A DNA stretch of 13,417 nucleotides from JANNWF01 sp052390415 (lineage in GTDB: Bacteria; Pseudomonadota; Gammaproteobacteria; Xanthomonadales; Xanthomonadaceae): the NCBI GenBank assembly GCA_052390415.1, contig JBQTGY010000020.1:1-13417 (forward strand). Direction: 5' to 3'. The position numbers and the translations under genes were made by a program. Below, in pieces: positions 1-8,979 of this stretch. A model generated the notes under the pieces. It searched no databases. It was not told the DNA's origin and saw only the letters and a list, made by a program, of their open reading frames with translations. The first letter of the stretch is position 1; each line of letters starts with the position of its first letter.

Positions 1-3000
1 GGCTCACTGCCGGCCACCGGACAAAGCACACCCGGTGCCTGGTGGAATCCGCAGCGCGACGGCAGCGGCTGGCAAATGATCTACGACGCCAATGGCAATC
101 TGTCGCTCGGCTGGTTTACCTACGGACCAGATCGGCGGCCGATCTGGCTGGTCGGCGAAAACGGTCCTGTCACCACGGTGATCGACAACGTCAACGGTGT
201 GCCTACGTCGTTTCGCGTCTGGCAGGGCAATCTGCACCGCTACACTTGGAATTACGGCAGCAACGGGGCCTTGGGAGCGCGTTCAGCCACGCCAGAGCGC
301 GTTGGCTCCGTCGCAATTCGATTTCATCCCAACGACGCCACCCGCGCCGCTATCCGCTGGCAGTGGGACGTGATCGGGCAAGATCCCGCCAGCGACGAGT
401 GCTTGCGCGATTTCAGCCAGACCGGGCTGAATCGACCCGATCCGGGTCCCAACGCGGTCAACGTCGCCTTCAATGGTGCCTGGTTCGAGCGCGCCGCCCA
501 GGGCTGGGGCATCGCGCTTAACGTGTATTTCGATCACGTCGATGGCGCCCTGAAGTATCTTGAAACCACCGCCTTGACGGTCTTCGACGACGCGGGCAAC
601 CCCGTATGGCTGATGGGCGAACTGACGCGCCGGGCTGAGCCTGCCCCTGTTAACGTGCCTGATGTGCATGCGCTGACCATGCGCTTTGCGGGTCCGGGCT
701 ATCAAAATGGTGTGCCCAACACGGATTGTGATCGTGATGACCCGTGTGTGGAGTTGATCACCGAAGCGGGCACCTGGACACGCAACTACGAATCTACCCA
801 AGTTGGTCGTGCGGGACTAGAGCTTAACTTGACGCAGCCTCGGCTGAGAGCGCGATTTGGCAGCGGTTACAGCGGCGCTGCCGTCACCCGCTTTGATCGG
901 CCCGTGGGCGTCGTTGGCAATTCAGATCGTGACGGTGATGGCGATCTCGATCCAAGTGCGGCGCTGTCGGAGCTTGGAAACTACGGCGTCACCATCGAGA
1001 AACTTAGCGCAGTCAATCAGATCGCGGTCAACAAGACCCTGTGTGTTGTGGCGACGCCGGGCGCGAACTGCGCCATCGGGATTAACTGGGCCGCGTCGAT
1101 TGATTACCCGCAAGCGACGGTGTACCGCCATACCTTGGTCCCTGCTGGCCACTGGCCGGTCGCGTTGAATGGCGGCCAGCACGGCGAATTCACCGATGCG
1201 TTGCCGGCAGGGCGCGAAGTCCAATACAAGTTGCACAACGCCGATAGCGCGGACGCGCCGGTACTCGCTGTCACGCCCATCGTCAGAATCTCGGCCAATC
1301 AGCTGCCAAACGTCGAATTGACCTCGCCCAGCCCCGGCAACAACAGCTTCGCCGCGCCGGCCTCGATCACCCTCACGGCCAACGCCAACGATGCCGACGG
1401 CACCATCAAGCGGATCGAGTTTTTGAACGGCGGCACGGTTCTCTACGGACAGGCCTTCAGCAGCCAGTCGGTCTCCAACGTCAGTTTCCAATGGAACAAC
1501 GTCGCTGCCGGCAGCTACAGCATCAGCGTGCGCGTCACCGACAACCTGGACGCACCGCGCGTCACCACGCCAATCACCCTGGTGGTCTCGGCGCCGGAGG
1601 TTGTACCGCCGGCACCCACCAGCCCCGACGCGACCTCGGATGCCGTGGGTGGCACGGTTGGCGAGTTTCGCGTCGACGAGTCCGGCGCGGCAACGTACAA
1701 GGTGCCGTTCTTTGCGGCGCCAGGCACCGCTGGGGTCACGCCACAGGTGGCGCTGAGCTATTCAAGTCATGTGGGCCAGGGCCCGCAAGGGCGTGGCTGG
1801 TCCATCTCCGGTACCTCCGGCATCAGCCGCTGTCGCGGCACCCAAGAGGCGGGCGATGGCGTGAACGCACCGCCAGTGAATTTCACCACCACCGACAAAT
1901 TCTGTCTCGACGGGCAGCGCCTGCTCGCGTATGTGGCACCCGCCGCCGAAGCCTGCAAAACCCTTTCTGGCGCCAGTGCGAACCAATTCCGCACCGAGAT
2001 TGAAACTTTCCAACGGGTATGCGCCTACACCTACGCCGTCAACGACGGCCCCCGCTTTTTCACCGTTGAGAGCAAGGATGGTTCGACCCGCTGGTACGGT
2101 GATCGGCGCGCCACCGCAGGTGGTGCCACAGGTGACTACACGGACGGCGTGCTCGAAGGCAACGCCGAGGGTCAAGCCGGCAAGGTGCTCCTGTGGGCGC
2201 AGACCCGGGTGCAAGATTCGGTGGGCAACTTCGTTGACCATGAATACCGGAAGAACCCCAGTGGTACGGGCAAGCTGGGCGAACACCTGATATCCAAAAT
2301 TCACTACACCGGCAAAGTGGCAAACGGTTCGGTTGTCGCGATGCCCTATGCGAGCATCAATTTTGTATACGAGGCGTATAGCGCTGAGTTTGGCGAATCG
2401 ATGGGTTACTTGGCCGGTTCGCAGCTGTGGCGCACGCAGCGTCTCGCCATGGTCACATCCGTTTCGGACGGTACTACCCTGCGCGCCTACAAGCTTGCCT
2501 ACACGGTCTCACCTTCGGGTGGTGGCGCGATGTTGCTCGATCAAATCACCGAATGCCGTGACGAAACGGCAGGCGCGACCTGTCTCAAGCCGACCGTTTT
2601 CAACTATGGCAATGGATTTCACGACTTCTCGAATACCCACGAGAACCTACCGGGCCTGACTGTCGGTGGCCTCGTCCACTTTAAGAGCCTCAAGTTCGGC
2701 GATGTCGACGGTGACGGCCGACCCGATATGGTCTGGATCAAGGGCAACTCGACTGCCTGTCCGCATGGCGAAGTTCGGGTCGCCTACGGCCGACTGAACG
2801 CAGCCGGTGTGCCGCATTTTGTCGAAGCTACTGGCATCAAGTGTGTGCCCACTGAGCTGTTACCGGACGACATGAGTAGTGAGGATGACGTCATCACCAA
2901 AGGTGCGGACGCGAGCTGGATGCTGCTCGACTACACCGGTGATGGCAAAGAAGACCTGTTGATGCGTGGCTCGACAGCGTGGGTTGGCTATGCCTCGGTG

Positions 3001-6000
3001 GGCTCAGGCGGTCACTGGGGCAGCGAGAACCTGCTCGCCTCGTTATCGTCGTCAGTCCTGTCGGGATCTCAGGTAAAGCACCAACCGCAGTTGGCTGATC
3101 TCAATGGCGACGGCTTGTTGGATATTGTGTATTTCAAGACAGAAGGCCAGTTGCTCTACGCACGCTTGATGGAGCGGCAGGGTCCCGAGAATCACTATCG
3201 CTGGGGTAGTGAGAATGTGGTGACCATTCCTGCAGGACCGAATTCTGATCTTTGCCGCGGTGAGGCAAACTGCAGCTGGAGGTTTGAGGGCCTGTTCCGC
3301 AAGCAGAACTATCAGCAGCTCAATGACTTCAACGGTGATGGCCGCTCTGACATATTGGCCAGAGTGCGCGTCACGAGGACGCTGCCAACGTGCAAGGGTG
3401 GTGGTGGTGGTGGGCCAGGGCCAGGCCCGGGAGACCCGCCGATCGATCCGCAACGCCCCGACCAATCCACCTCAGTCTGCAATTTCGATGCCGTATATCC
3501 GCTCACTGTGCAGAGCATTGATGCCGGTGTCGTCGCGCTTGCTCAGAGCAATCAAGGCATGTGGGCATGGAACCCAAGCACCTTCAGCCGATTGAGCTTT
3601 GCCGACATCAATGGCGATGGCCTGACTGACCTGATCAATCACAGCTCCGGAACTCCGAATGGATTTGTGTCTCTGAACACGGGTCGTGGATTTGGCACTG
3701 GGAGCGTCATTTCCTCCGGTGCGCTGCCGCTCCGTCAATTGCAGGTACTGGACATCAACGGCGACGGACGCGCCGATGTTGTCTATCCCAATTCGAACAG
3801 CACCGCGTTCGTCTCCCGCCGCGGCAAGGGTGTTATGTCACTCGAAGTTAATCCGAGTGCGCCTTTCGGGCAATACAACTCCGTCTTCGCAGGTGAGGCC
3901 CCCTTCACCGGCGGACAGCCGCTGACAGAGTGTGAAGGCTCTATCGCGTTTATCGCCGTGCGTCAGTGTCTGGGACAACGCAGCTACCTGTTCGGCGACT
4001 ACGATGGTGACGGGGTGCTTGAGTACATTCGCATCAACTGGGGTGCCGGTCAGCAGGCAACGGTCAAGACTACCGTCGGACGCTCAAGCGCCCGCAATCG
4101 CCCGCGTGACACCCTGCAGACGATCACCAACGGCCTCGGCGCGATCACCCAGATCAAGTACCTGCCGCAGACCAACACGGAAGTGCATCGGCGCGACCTT
4201 GGCTCGCGCAACGCGCTGCTGATCGGTCGCGGCTCGCCGGTCAGTGACCTCGCGGCACCCCTATACCTCGTTTCGCAGGCCAGCAGCAGTGCGCCGACCT
4301 TCGAGAATCCGGCGGCGCTGTCCAGCGTTTACTACCGCTATGTCGGCGGCAAGCTGCAGGCCGGTGGGCGCGGCTTTCTCGGCTTTCGCGAGATTCATAC
4401 GATCGACGCCAACCATCCGGGCAAGCATGTCGTAACTGTGACCGGCTATCGGGACGACTTCCCCTTCATCGGCATGCCGCATGCCACCATCCGCTTTGTG
4501 AACGAAGGCAGCTTTGCGCCCAATGCGAGTTGCACGGGGCCGATCCGCAACGACGGCTGTTTTTTGTCGGCCGGCACTGAGTTTCCTCCCTACACGGGTG
4601 TTCGCGTGTCGTGGTCCTCCAGCGACTGGGAAAACGGCGCAACGCTTGGTGCCACGCCCATCCCTCAGCGCCCGCGTTTGAAGTTCACCATCGACGAGAG
4701 CCACGACCTCGTCAGCGGCAACAAACTCTCCACCATGGTGACGGATTTTGGTTACGACAGCTGGCTCAACGTGACTTCCACCAAAGTCACCACGATTGAC
4801 CCTGGCAATGCGGTTGTCAACGCGGGTGAAATCAGCACTGTCAATTTGTACAGCAACAACGCCACCAAGTGGCATTTGGGCCGCTTGACCGACAGTACGG
4901 TCACGTACAAGCGTCACGGTTGGCCGGACATCGACCGCACGACCCGCTTTGCCTACAACCCGACCACCGGCCTGATGGAGATGCAGCAGATCCAACCCGG
5001 CGGCGCGATCAACGAAGACTTGCGTACGTTTTACGTTCACGACGCCTACGGCAACCGCCTGCGCACCCACACCTGTTCCAGCGACCTGAGCGTGACGGAT
5101 TGCCAGTCGACGGCGATCACCTTCCAGTCCCCCGGCGACAGAGTGCAGCGCTACGCGGAACTCGCCCTCGACAGCCGCGGTCGCTTTGCCGCGACGACCT
5201 ATGAGCCGTTCTGGAACGGCAGCGCCGCCACGCGTGTTCCGGTGGCCACGATCACCAGCCGCGATGCGTTCGGCAATGTCACCGCTGCGAGCGATCTCAA
5301 TGGTGCCCGATCCAGCGCGCTGTACGGTGTGCTGGGTCGGCCTTACTACACTTGGACCCAATCCAAGCCTGGGGTAGCGGCGGGCGACCCCCTTGGCGGC
5401 GTGCAGCGCTGGACCACCTACCGCTGGTGCGCGGGCGCCGGAGACACACCGCAGGTGGCCTGCCCCACCGGTGCTCGCTACCGCGAGGAGGTGCGCACCA
5501 CCGGTGCGCCCAGTCAGTGGACCTACTTCGACGTGCTGGGCCGGCCGCTGATGGCGGTGAGCGAGACCTTCAATGCCGGCGTCGTTGGCAAGGATTTTTC
5601 GGCGGTGTGCACCTTCAGCGATGCGCGTGGGCGCAGCGCGCGAGTATCCGAGGCGTTCTTCCTGCCGCTGGCAGCAAGCGGCAGTGAGCCGCAGCCGGCC
5701 GGCACCAGCTGTACCGCCGGCAGCCTGCACTGGACCCGCAGCGAGTTCGATGCGTTGGATCGCCCGACGAAGGTGTTTGCGCCGGACCTCGGCGTCAGTG
5801 AATTCGTCTACGCCCAGCGCAAGACCACCTACACCGATCCACTCCATACCGAGCAGGTGCCGCGCAAGCGAGTTGAGGAGCGCAACGTGTTCGGTGAAAT
5901 CAGCGAGGTCACCGATGCCGGCGGTCTGGTGGTGCACTACGAGTACGACGCCACCGGCAACCAGCGCTTTGTGCGGCGCAATGCTCGCGTCAGCGCCAGC

Positions 6001-8619
6001 GAAGGCATCTTCAACGAAAACTTCTATGACCGCCTCGGTCGGCGGACTCAATCGCTCGATCCCGACGCCGGCACGTGGGACTACACCTACAACGCCGCCG
6101 GCGAGCTGCGCACGCAGCGCGGCAGCACGAGCCAGCAGATCGAGCAGCTGTATGACGCACGTGGGCGGGTGTTTGAAAAGCGCGTCAACAGCTCACCGAG
6201 CGTGCGCGAAGCCACGCACGTCTACGTGTTCGACACGGCCGCGTTCGGTCGCGGCAAGCTGCACTCGGAGAGCGTCAGCGGCACCTATGCCGGTTGGACA
6301 GGGCAGAGCGGCGTGGCGAACGCCTTCTCGCGCACCTACAGCTATGACGCGCTGGGCCGCGCCAGCGCCGAGACCACGCAGATCGACGGGGTGAACTACA
6401 GCAGCGGTCGCGAATATGATCGTCTGGGCCGCGCGTTCCGCAGTTTTGACGCCAGCGGGCAGTGGACGCGCAGCGACTTCACGGCGCGTGGTCACGTCAA
6501 GGCGATGTGCGACTCGCCGGACAGCACGGCAGCGTGCGTCGGCAATGCCGATACCCATGTCGAGACGCTGGAAACCGACGCCCGCGGCAATGCGGTGCGC
6601 GAGCGCCGCGGTGGTAGTGCGGCGATGGAGGTAAGTCGCACGTATGACCCCCGCACTGGCCGGGTCACCGCCCTGCGTGCGGGCAGCGGCAACGCCATCC
6701 AGAACGACACCTATGAGTGGAATCTGGTCGGTAACCTCACCGCGCGCGACAAGGCCGGGCAGTACCGCGAGACATTTCTGTACGATGCGCTGAACCGCCT
6801 GCAGGTGGGCTACTTCGAGCGCGTGCTGACGACGACCTACAGCGGCGCGTCGCGACCGTATTCGGAACAGATCAGCTACGACAAACTTGGCAACATCTGC
6901 GCCAAGCAGATTGCGGGCGCGCTGCAGACCTACACTTACGCCGGTCGCGCCGGCTGTGGTCAGAACGGCGTACCGGGGGACGCACAGGGACTCAGCGACG
7001 GCCTGCCGCACGCGGTGCAGAGCGCCGCAGGCGGCGCCTACACCTATGACGGCCACGGCAACGAGACCAGCGCGACGTTTGCGGCCAACCCCGGCAACCA
7101 CCGCTACACACGCTACACGGTCGAAAACCAGGCCTATGAGATTGCCCGCGGCAGCCAGTCGAGTCCCACCCAGCGCGCGCGTTTCTGGTACGGCAGTGAT
7201 GGCGCGCGCTACAAGCGCGAGGACATCCAAAGCGGCAGTGTCAAACGCACGCTGTTCCTCGGCAACGTCGAGATCATCACTCACGCCGGCGTGACCACGC
7301 AGAAGCGCTATATCGCCGGCGTGGTGGTGCAGGACGTGATCAACGGTGCCAAGACCACCAAGCACCTGTTCCACGATCACCTCGGCTCGGTGGTGCGGGT
7401 CACCAATGCGAGTGGCGGACTCCTGGAAGGCATGGACTTTGGTGCGTTCGGCGAGCGCCGCGGCTACGTCAATCCGACCAGCGCGTGGATTCCACCCGCC
7501 AGCCCCACCACCACCCGCGGCTACACCGGCCACGAGATGGTCGATGGGCTTGACGTGGTGCATATGAATGGGCGGATTTATGACTCGCGCCTAGGCAGGT
7601 TCATGCAGCCTGATCCGGTCGTATACGTCTTCGTCCCGGCCAGTTGGAATGCCTATGCCTACGTCTACAACAACCCGCTGGCAAATGTTGATCCGAGTGG
7701 GTATGAGCCAGTCCTCGGGACGACGTTGGTCATCGCATCCGCATGGTCCGCGAGCAGCATAGCGATTGCTGGTGCCGTGACCGCTGGATCGCTGGCCGCG
7801 TTCAACGCGGCGGCAGCGAACAGCACGACCGCAACGACCGGCGTGCAGGGCGCGTATAGCTCACAGCCGGCGCAGTCGCCGACGCAGTTGCCGACGACCG
7901 AAGTGTACGCGCGTCCAATGCCAGAGCTTCCATCTGATGGAATCGCCTGGATCGGCGGACTGATACTTTCTTCCAATGGTGGTTGGGCAGGCAAATTCCT
8001 GAAGACGGATGGCGAGACCGCCTTGTACATTGAGATCATCAATGGCCAGCCCGCATCCATGGCCAGCAAGGCTGAGCAGCTCAATCGGTTCCAAACAGCG
8101 TTAGACGTCGCAGGGTTGCTTCCGGTGATCGGGATTGGCGCCGATCTGATCAACGCCGGCATTCATGTTGCCCGCGGAAACTACTTGTCGGCTGGCATTA
8201 CGGTCGTGGCGGCAATTCCATTAGTCGGCGACGCAATTGGGGTCTTGAAAGTCGCGAAGGCGGCCGGCGGTGCTGCGAAGACGCCACCAGGTAAGTTTAC
8301 AGTTGGCGCTTACGAGGACATAAGGGGCACGGTGCCGGGTTTGGATGCCCACCATGTCGGACAGAAAGCAGTAATGGGTGAGCTTGTGCCCGGTTATAAT
8401 CCCGCGACGGCACCAGCCATCTTGATTCCGAAAGTTGGACACACAATCAAAGGCCCGAATGGAATCTTGTCGCGGAGTACACAGGGATTTACCAGCGGTC
8501 GTGATGTAATCGCCCGAGACATTCGGGAGCTGCGCCGTGTCTACCCTGAAGTGCCAAACTCACAACTTCAACAGTTGATCCGGATGAATAAGGATATGTA
8601 TCCGATTTTGAACAAATAG
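1..8619 (+). CDS. Giant SpvB/FG-GAP/TcdB-mid/Rhs polymorphic toxin (5' partial) with C-terminal AHH nuclease-like tip
   Basis: The frame is open from base 1, so the ATG at 76 is internal and the true start lies upstream; 2872 residues are visible. Window-numbered order: GxWW repeats near residues 12-45 and 159-205; an Ig/PKD-like domain about 434-534; an SpvB-type domain from about 547; seven FG-GAP/VCBS calcium-loop motifs about 898-1344; a TcdB-middle signature (GGRGFLGFRE) near 1455; YD repeats about 1930-2460; the Rhs core end (LGRFMQPDP ... NNPLANVDPSGY) at 2532-2568; a hydrophobic pre-toxin segment about 2700-2750; a toxin domain 2764-2872. In Tc toxins the TcB and TcC parts form a hollow cocoon around the toxin tip; here both are in one chain. 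The core is very GC-rich (45 of 60 bases at 6061-6120). The delivery route is not visible because the N-terminus is missing. Very sure of the Rhs/SpvB class, less of the target. Confidence 0.95.
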   Translation, partial: GSLPATGQSTPGAWWNPQRDGSGWQMIYDANGNLSLGWFTYGPDRRPIWLVGENGPVTTVIDNVNGVPTSFRVWQGNLHRYTWNYGSNGALGARSATPERVGSVAIRFHPNDATRAAIRWQWDVIGQDPASDECLRDFSQTGLNRPDPGPNAVNVAFNGAWFERAAQGWGIALNVYFDHVDGALKYLETTALTVFDDAGNPVWLMGELTRRAEPAPVNVPDVHALTMRFAGPGYQNGVPNTDCDRDDPCVELITEAGTWTRNYESTQVGRAGLELNLTQPRLRARFGSGYSGAAVTRFDRPVGVVGNSDRDGDGDLDPSAALSELGNYGVTIEKLSAVNQIAVNKTLCVVATPGANCAIGINWAASIDYPQATVYRHTLVPAGHWPVALNGGQHGEFTDALPAGREVQYKLHNADSADAPVLAVTPIVRISANQLPNVELTSPSPGNNSFAAPASITLTANANDADGTIKRIEFLNGGTVLYGQAFSSQSVSNVSFQWNNVAAGSYSISVRVTDNLDAPRVTTPITLVVSAPEVVPPAPTSPDATSDAVGGTVGEFRVDESGAATYKVPFFAAPGTAGVTPQVALSYSSHVGQGPQGRGWSISGTSGISRCRGTQEAGDGVNAPPVNFTTTDKFCLDGQRLLAYVAPAAEACKTLSGASANQFRTEIETFQRVCAYTYAVNDGPRFFTVESKDGSTRWYGDRRATAGGATGDYTDGVLEGNAEGQAGKVLLWAQTRVQDSVGNFVDHEYRKNPSGTGKLGEHLISKIHYTGKVANGSVVAMPYASINFVYEAYSAEFGESMGYLAGSQLWRTQRLAMVTSVSDGTTLRAYKLAYTVSPSGGGAMLLDQITECRDETAGATCLKPTVFNYGNGFHDFSNTHENLPGLTVGGLVHFKSLKFGDVDGDGRPDMVWIKGNSTACPHGEVRVAYGRLNAAGVPHFVEATGIKCVPTELLPDDMSSEDDVITKGADASWMLLDYTGDGKEDLLMRGSTAWVGYASVGSGGHWGSENLLASLSSSVLSGSQVKHQPQLADLNGDGLLDIVYFKTEGQLLYARLMERQGPENHYRWGSENVVTIPAGPNSDLCRGEANCSWRFEGLFRKQNYQQLNDFNGDGRSDILARVRVTRTLPTCKGGGGGGPGPGPGDPPIDPQRPDQSTSVCNFDAVYPLTVQSIDAGVVALAQSNQGMWAWNPSTFSRLSFADINGDGLTDLINHSSGTPNGFVSLNTGRGFGTGSVISSGALPLRQLQVLDINGDGRADVVYPNSNSTAFVSRRGKGVMSLEVNPSAPFGQYNSVFAGEAPFTGGQPLTECEGSIAFIAVRQCLGQRSYLFGDYDGDGVLEYIRINWGAGQQATVKTTVGRSSARNRPRDTLQTITNGLGAITQIKYLPQTNTEVHRRDLGSRNALLIGRGSPVSDLAAPLYLVSQASSSAPTFENPAALSSVYYRYVGGKLQAGGRGFLGFREIHTIDANHPGKHVVTVTGYRDDFPFIGMPHATIRFVNEGSFAPNASCTGPIRNDGCFLSAGTEFPPYTGVRVSWSSSDWENGATLGATPIPQRPRLKFTIDESHDLVSGNKLSTMVTDFGYDSWLNVTSTKVTTIDPGNAVVNAGEISTVNLYSNNATKWHLGRLTDSTVTYKRHGWPDIDRTTRFAYNPTTGLMEMQQIQPGGAINEDLRTFYVHDAYGNRLRTHTCSSDLSVTDCQSTAITFQSPGDRVQRYAELALDSRGRFAATTYEPFWNGSAATRVPVATITSRDAFGNVTAASDLNGARSSALYGVLGRPYYTWTQSKPGVAAGDPLGGVQRWTTYRWCAGAGDTPQVACPTGARYREEVRTTGAPSQWTYFDVLGRPLMAVSETFNAGVVGKDFSAVCTFSDARGRSARVSEAFFLPLAASGSEPQPAGTSCTAGSLHWTRSEFDALDRPTKVFAPDLGVSEFVYAQRKTTYTDPLHTEQVPRKRVEERNVFGEISEVTDAGGLVVHYEYDATGNQRFVRRNARVSASEGIFNENFYDRLGRRTQSLDPDAGTWDYTYNAAGELRTQRGSTSQQIEQLYDARGRVFEKRVNSSPSVREATHVYVFDTAAFGRGKLHSESVSGTYAGWTGQSGVANAFSRTYSYDALGRASAETTQIDGVNYSSGREYDRLGRAFRSFDASGQWTRSDFTARGHVKAMCDSPDSTAACVGNADTHVETLETDARGNAVRERRGGSAAMEVSRTYDPRTGRVTALRAGSGNAIQNDTYEWNLVGNLTARDKAGQYRETFLYDALNRLQVGYFERVLTTTYSGASRPYSEQISYDKLGNICAKQIAGALQTYTYAGRAGCGQNGVPGDAQGLSDGLPHAVQSAAGGAYTYDGHGNETSATFAANPGNHRYTRYTVENQAYEIARGSQSSPTQRARFWYGSDGARYKREDIQSGSVKRTLFLGNVEIITHAGVTTQKRYIAGVVVQDVINGAKTTKHLFHDHLGSVVRVTNASGGLLEGMDFGAFGERRGYVNPTSAWIPPASPTTTRGYTGHEMVDGLDVVHMNGRIYDSRLGRFMQPDPVVYVFVPASWNAYAYVYNNPLANVDPSGYEPVLGTTLVIASAWSASSIAIAGAVTAGSLAAFNAAAANSTTATTGVQGAYSSQPAQSPTQLPTTEVYARPMPELPSDGIAWIGGLILSSNGGWAGKFLKTDGETALYIEIINGQPASMASKAEQLNRFQTALDVAGLLPVIGIGADLINAGIHVARGNYLSAGITVVAAIPLVGDAIGVLKVAKAAGGAAKTPPGKFTVGAYEDIRGTVPGLDAHHVGQKAVMGELVPGYNPATAPAILIPKVGHTIKGPNGILSRSTQGFTSGRDVIARDIRELRRVYPEVPNSQLQQLIRMNKDMYPILNK
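34..640 (+). repeat. Two GxWW-type repeats in the N-terminal part of the Rhs protein
   Basis: The first copy opens with GAWWNPQRDGSGWQ, followed by LGWFTYGPDRRPIWLVGE. The second opens with GAWFERAAQGWGI (from base 475) and has DDAGNPVWLMGEL. Both share the order G-A-W-aromatic, G-W, then a turn followed by P-[IV]-W-L-[VM]-G-E. I know this pattern from secreted proteins of Xanthomonadales-type bacteria, where its function is unknown. More copies may lie upstream of the window. Confidence 0.6.
2690..4035 (+). repeat. Seven FG-GAP/VCBS (DxDGDG-type) repeats within the Rhs protein
   Basis: Calcium-loop motifs are spaced through this stretch: GDVDGDGRPD (~2696), LDYTGDGKED (~2927), ADLNGDGLLD (~3097), NDFNGDGRSD (~3323), ADINGDGLTD (~3601), LDINGDGRAD (~3748) and GDYDGDGVLE (~3996). 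Such repeats normally form the blades of a beta-propeller with bound calcium; in TcB proteins the propeller docks on TcA. The last copy ends in E rather than the usual D. A Gly/Pro-rich stretch at about 3394-3440 interrupts the series between copies four and five. Confidence 0.85.
5770..7704 (+). repeat. YD-repeat region and Rhs core terminus
   Basis: Degenerate YD units are visible, for example YEYDATGNQR, YDRLGRRTQS, YTYNAAGELR, YDARGRVFEK, YSYDALGRAS, YDRLGRAFRS, YDALNRLQ and YTYDGHGNE. The region closes with the two diagnostic blocks of the Rhs core: FHDHLGSVVRVTNASGG followed by FGAFGERRGY (~7370-7470), then YDSRLGRFMQPDP ... NAYAYVYNNPLANVDPSGY (7579-7704). Two aspartates 26 residues apart (codons at 7612 and 7690) match in order those used by TccC proteins to cut off the toxin tip, so cleavage just after SGY near 7704 is likely by analogy. 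Confidence 0.85.
8290..8616 (+). other. C-terminal toxin domain, probable HNH/Endonuclease VII-fold (AHH-like) nuclease
   Basis: This roughly 109-residue tip follows a glycine-rich hydrophobic segment (VAGLLPVIGIGADLIN...GNYLSAGI...IPLVGDAIG) typical of pre-toxin regions. Its key features are LDAHHVGQKAVM with two histidines (codons at 8350 and 8353), a conserved-looking PGYNPATAPAILIPKVGHT with a third histidine (codon at 8440), and a helical end with SGRDVIARDIRELRRVYP. A paired His-His followed about 30 residues later by GH(T) resembles the AHH/LHH/GHH group of treble-clef nucleases found at Rhs tips. The nuclease call rests on motif pattern only; DNase versus RNase cannot be told. Base composition falls towards that of the downstream gene, as expected of an exchangeable tip. 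Confidence 0.65.
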
Positions 8620-8625
8620 GCCGCC

Positions 8626-8979
8626 ATGACTCCCCAAAACTTTGTTACTCAGGTTCGAAGTGCTGTCGTCGATGAGAACGTCGCAATTTACAAGGGACTG
8701 TTTGAATCCACTACACCAGATGCGGCCCATGACCAGTATTGGAAACGAGCACTGACTTTGTATCGCTCGCTCAATGAAGCTGACCAGCTCGTTCTTTTCG
8801 AGATCATGCGCCAAGCTTCAGTTGACACAGTCTCAAACATCTTCGCTATCCTTGACGGTGTAAGCACGCTGGAAGGCCCGCGTGAGGACTTCGTTCTAAC
8901 ATCCGTTTCGGACAGTCAAAAGATCAACGGTAATTTGCAGGATTTGTTCCTCGAAGCCGACGAACGCAATCATCAGTGA
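8626..8979 (+). CDS. Probable cognate immunity protein for the Rhs toxin tip
   Basis: This 117-residue protein starts six bases after the Rhs stop codon (TAG at 8617-8619), on the same strand. Only a weak AGG (8618-8620) precedes the ATG, so translation is probably coupled to the toxin frame. There is no signal peptide or membrane segment, so it should act in the cytoplasm. It is acidic and mainly helical in appearance, with the motif VDTVSNIFAILDGVSTLEG at residues 66-84 and an acidic C-terminal helix (LQDLFLEADE). G+C is about 48% over 8641-8760, against about 75% in a sample of the Rhs core, which suggests it moved together with the toxin tip. Immunity function is inferred from position, size and composition; I cannot name the family with certainty. 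Confidence 0.72.
   Translation: MTPQNFVTQVRSAVVDENVAIYKGLFESTTPDAAHDQYWKRALTLYRSLNEADQLVLFEIMRQASVDTVSNIFAILDGVSTLEGPREDFVLTSVSDSQKINGNLQDLFLEADERNHQ

Noticed and set aside
76..78. ATG at 76 as the start of the giant protein.
   Set aside because: The frame is open to base 1, and the residues before it (GAWWNPQRDGSGWQ) belong to the first GxWW repeat; no ribosome site precedes the ATG.
4261..6051. Long minus-strand open frame of 596 codons opposite the Rhs core, and a similar one of 456 codons at 6193-7563.
   Set aside because: Very high G+C with strong third-position bias gives antisense open frames; the sense strand has clear Rhs/TcdB motifs and the antisense products have no recognisable domain.
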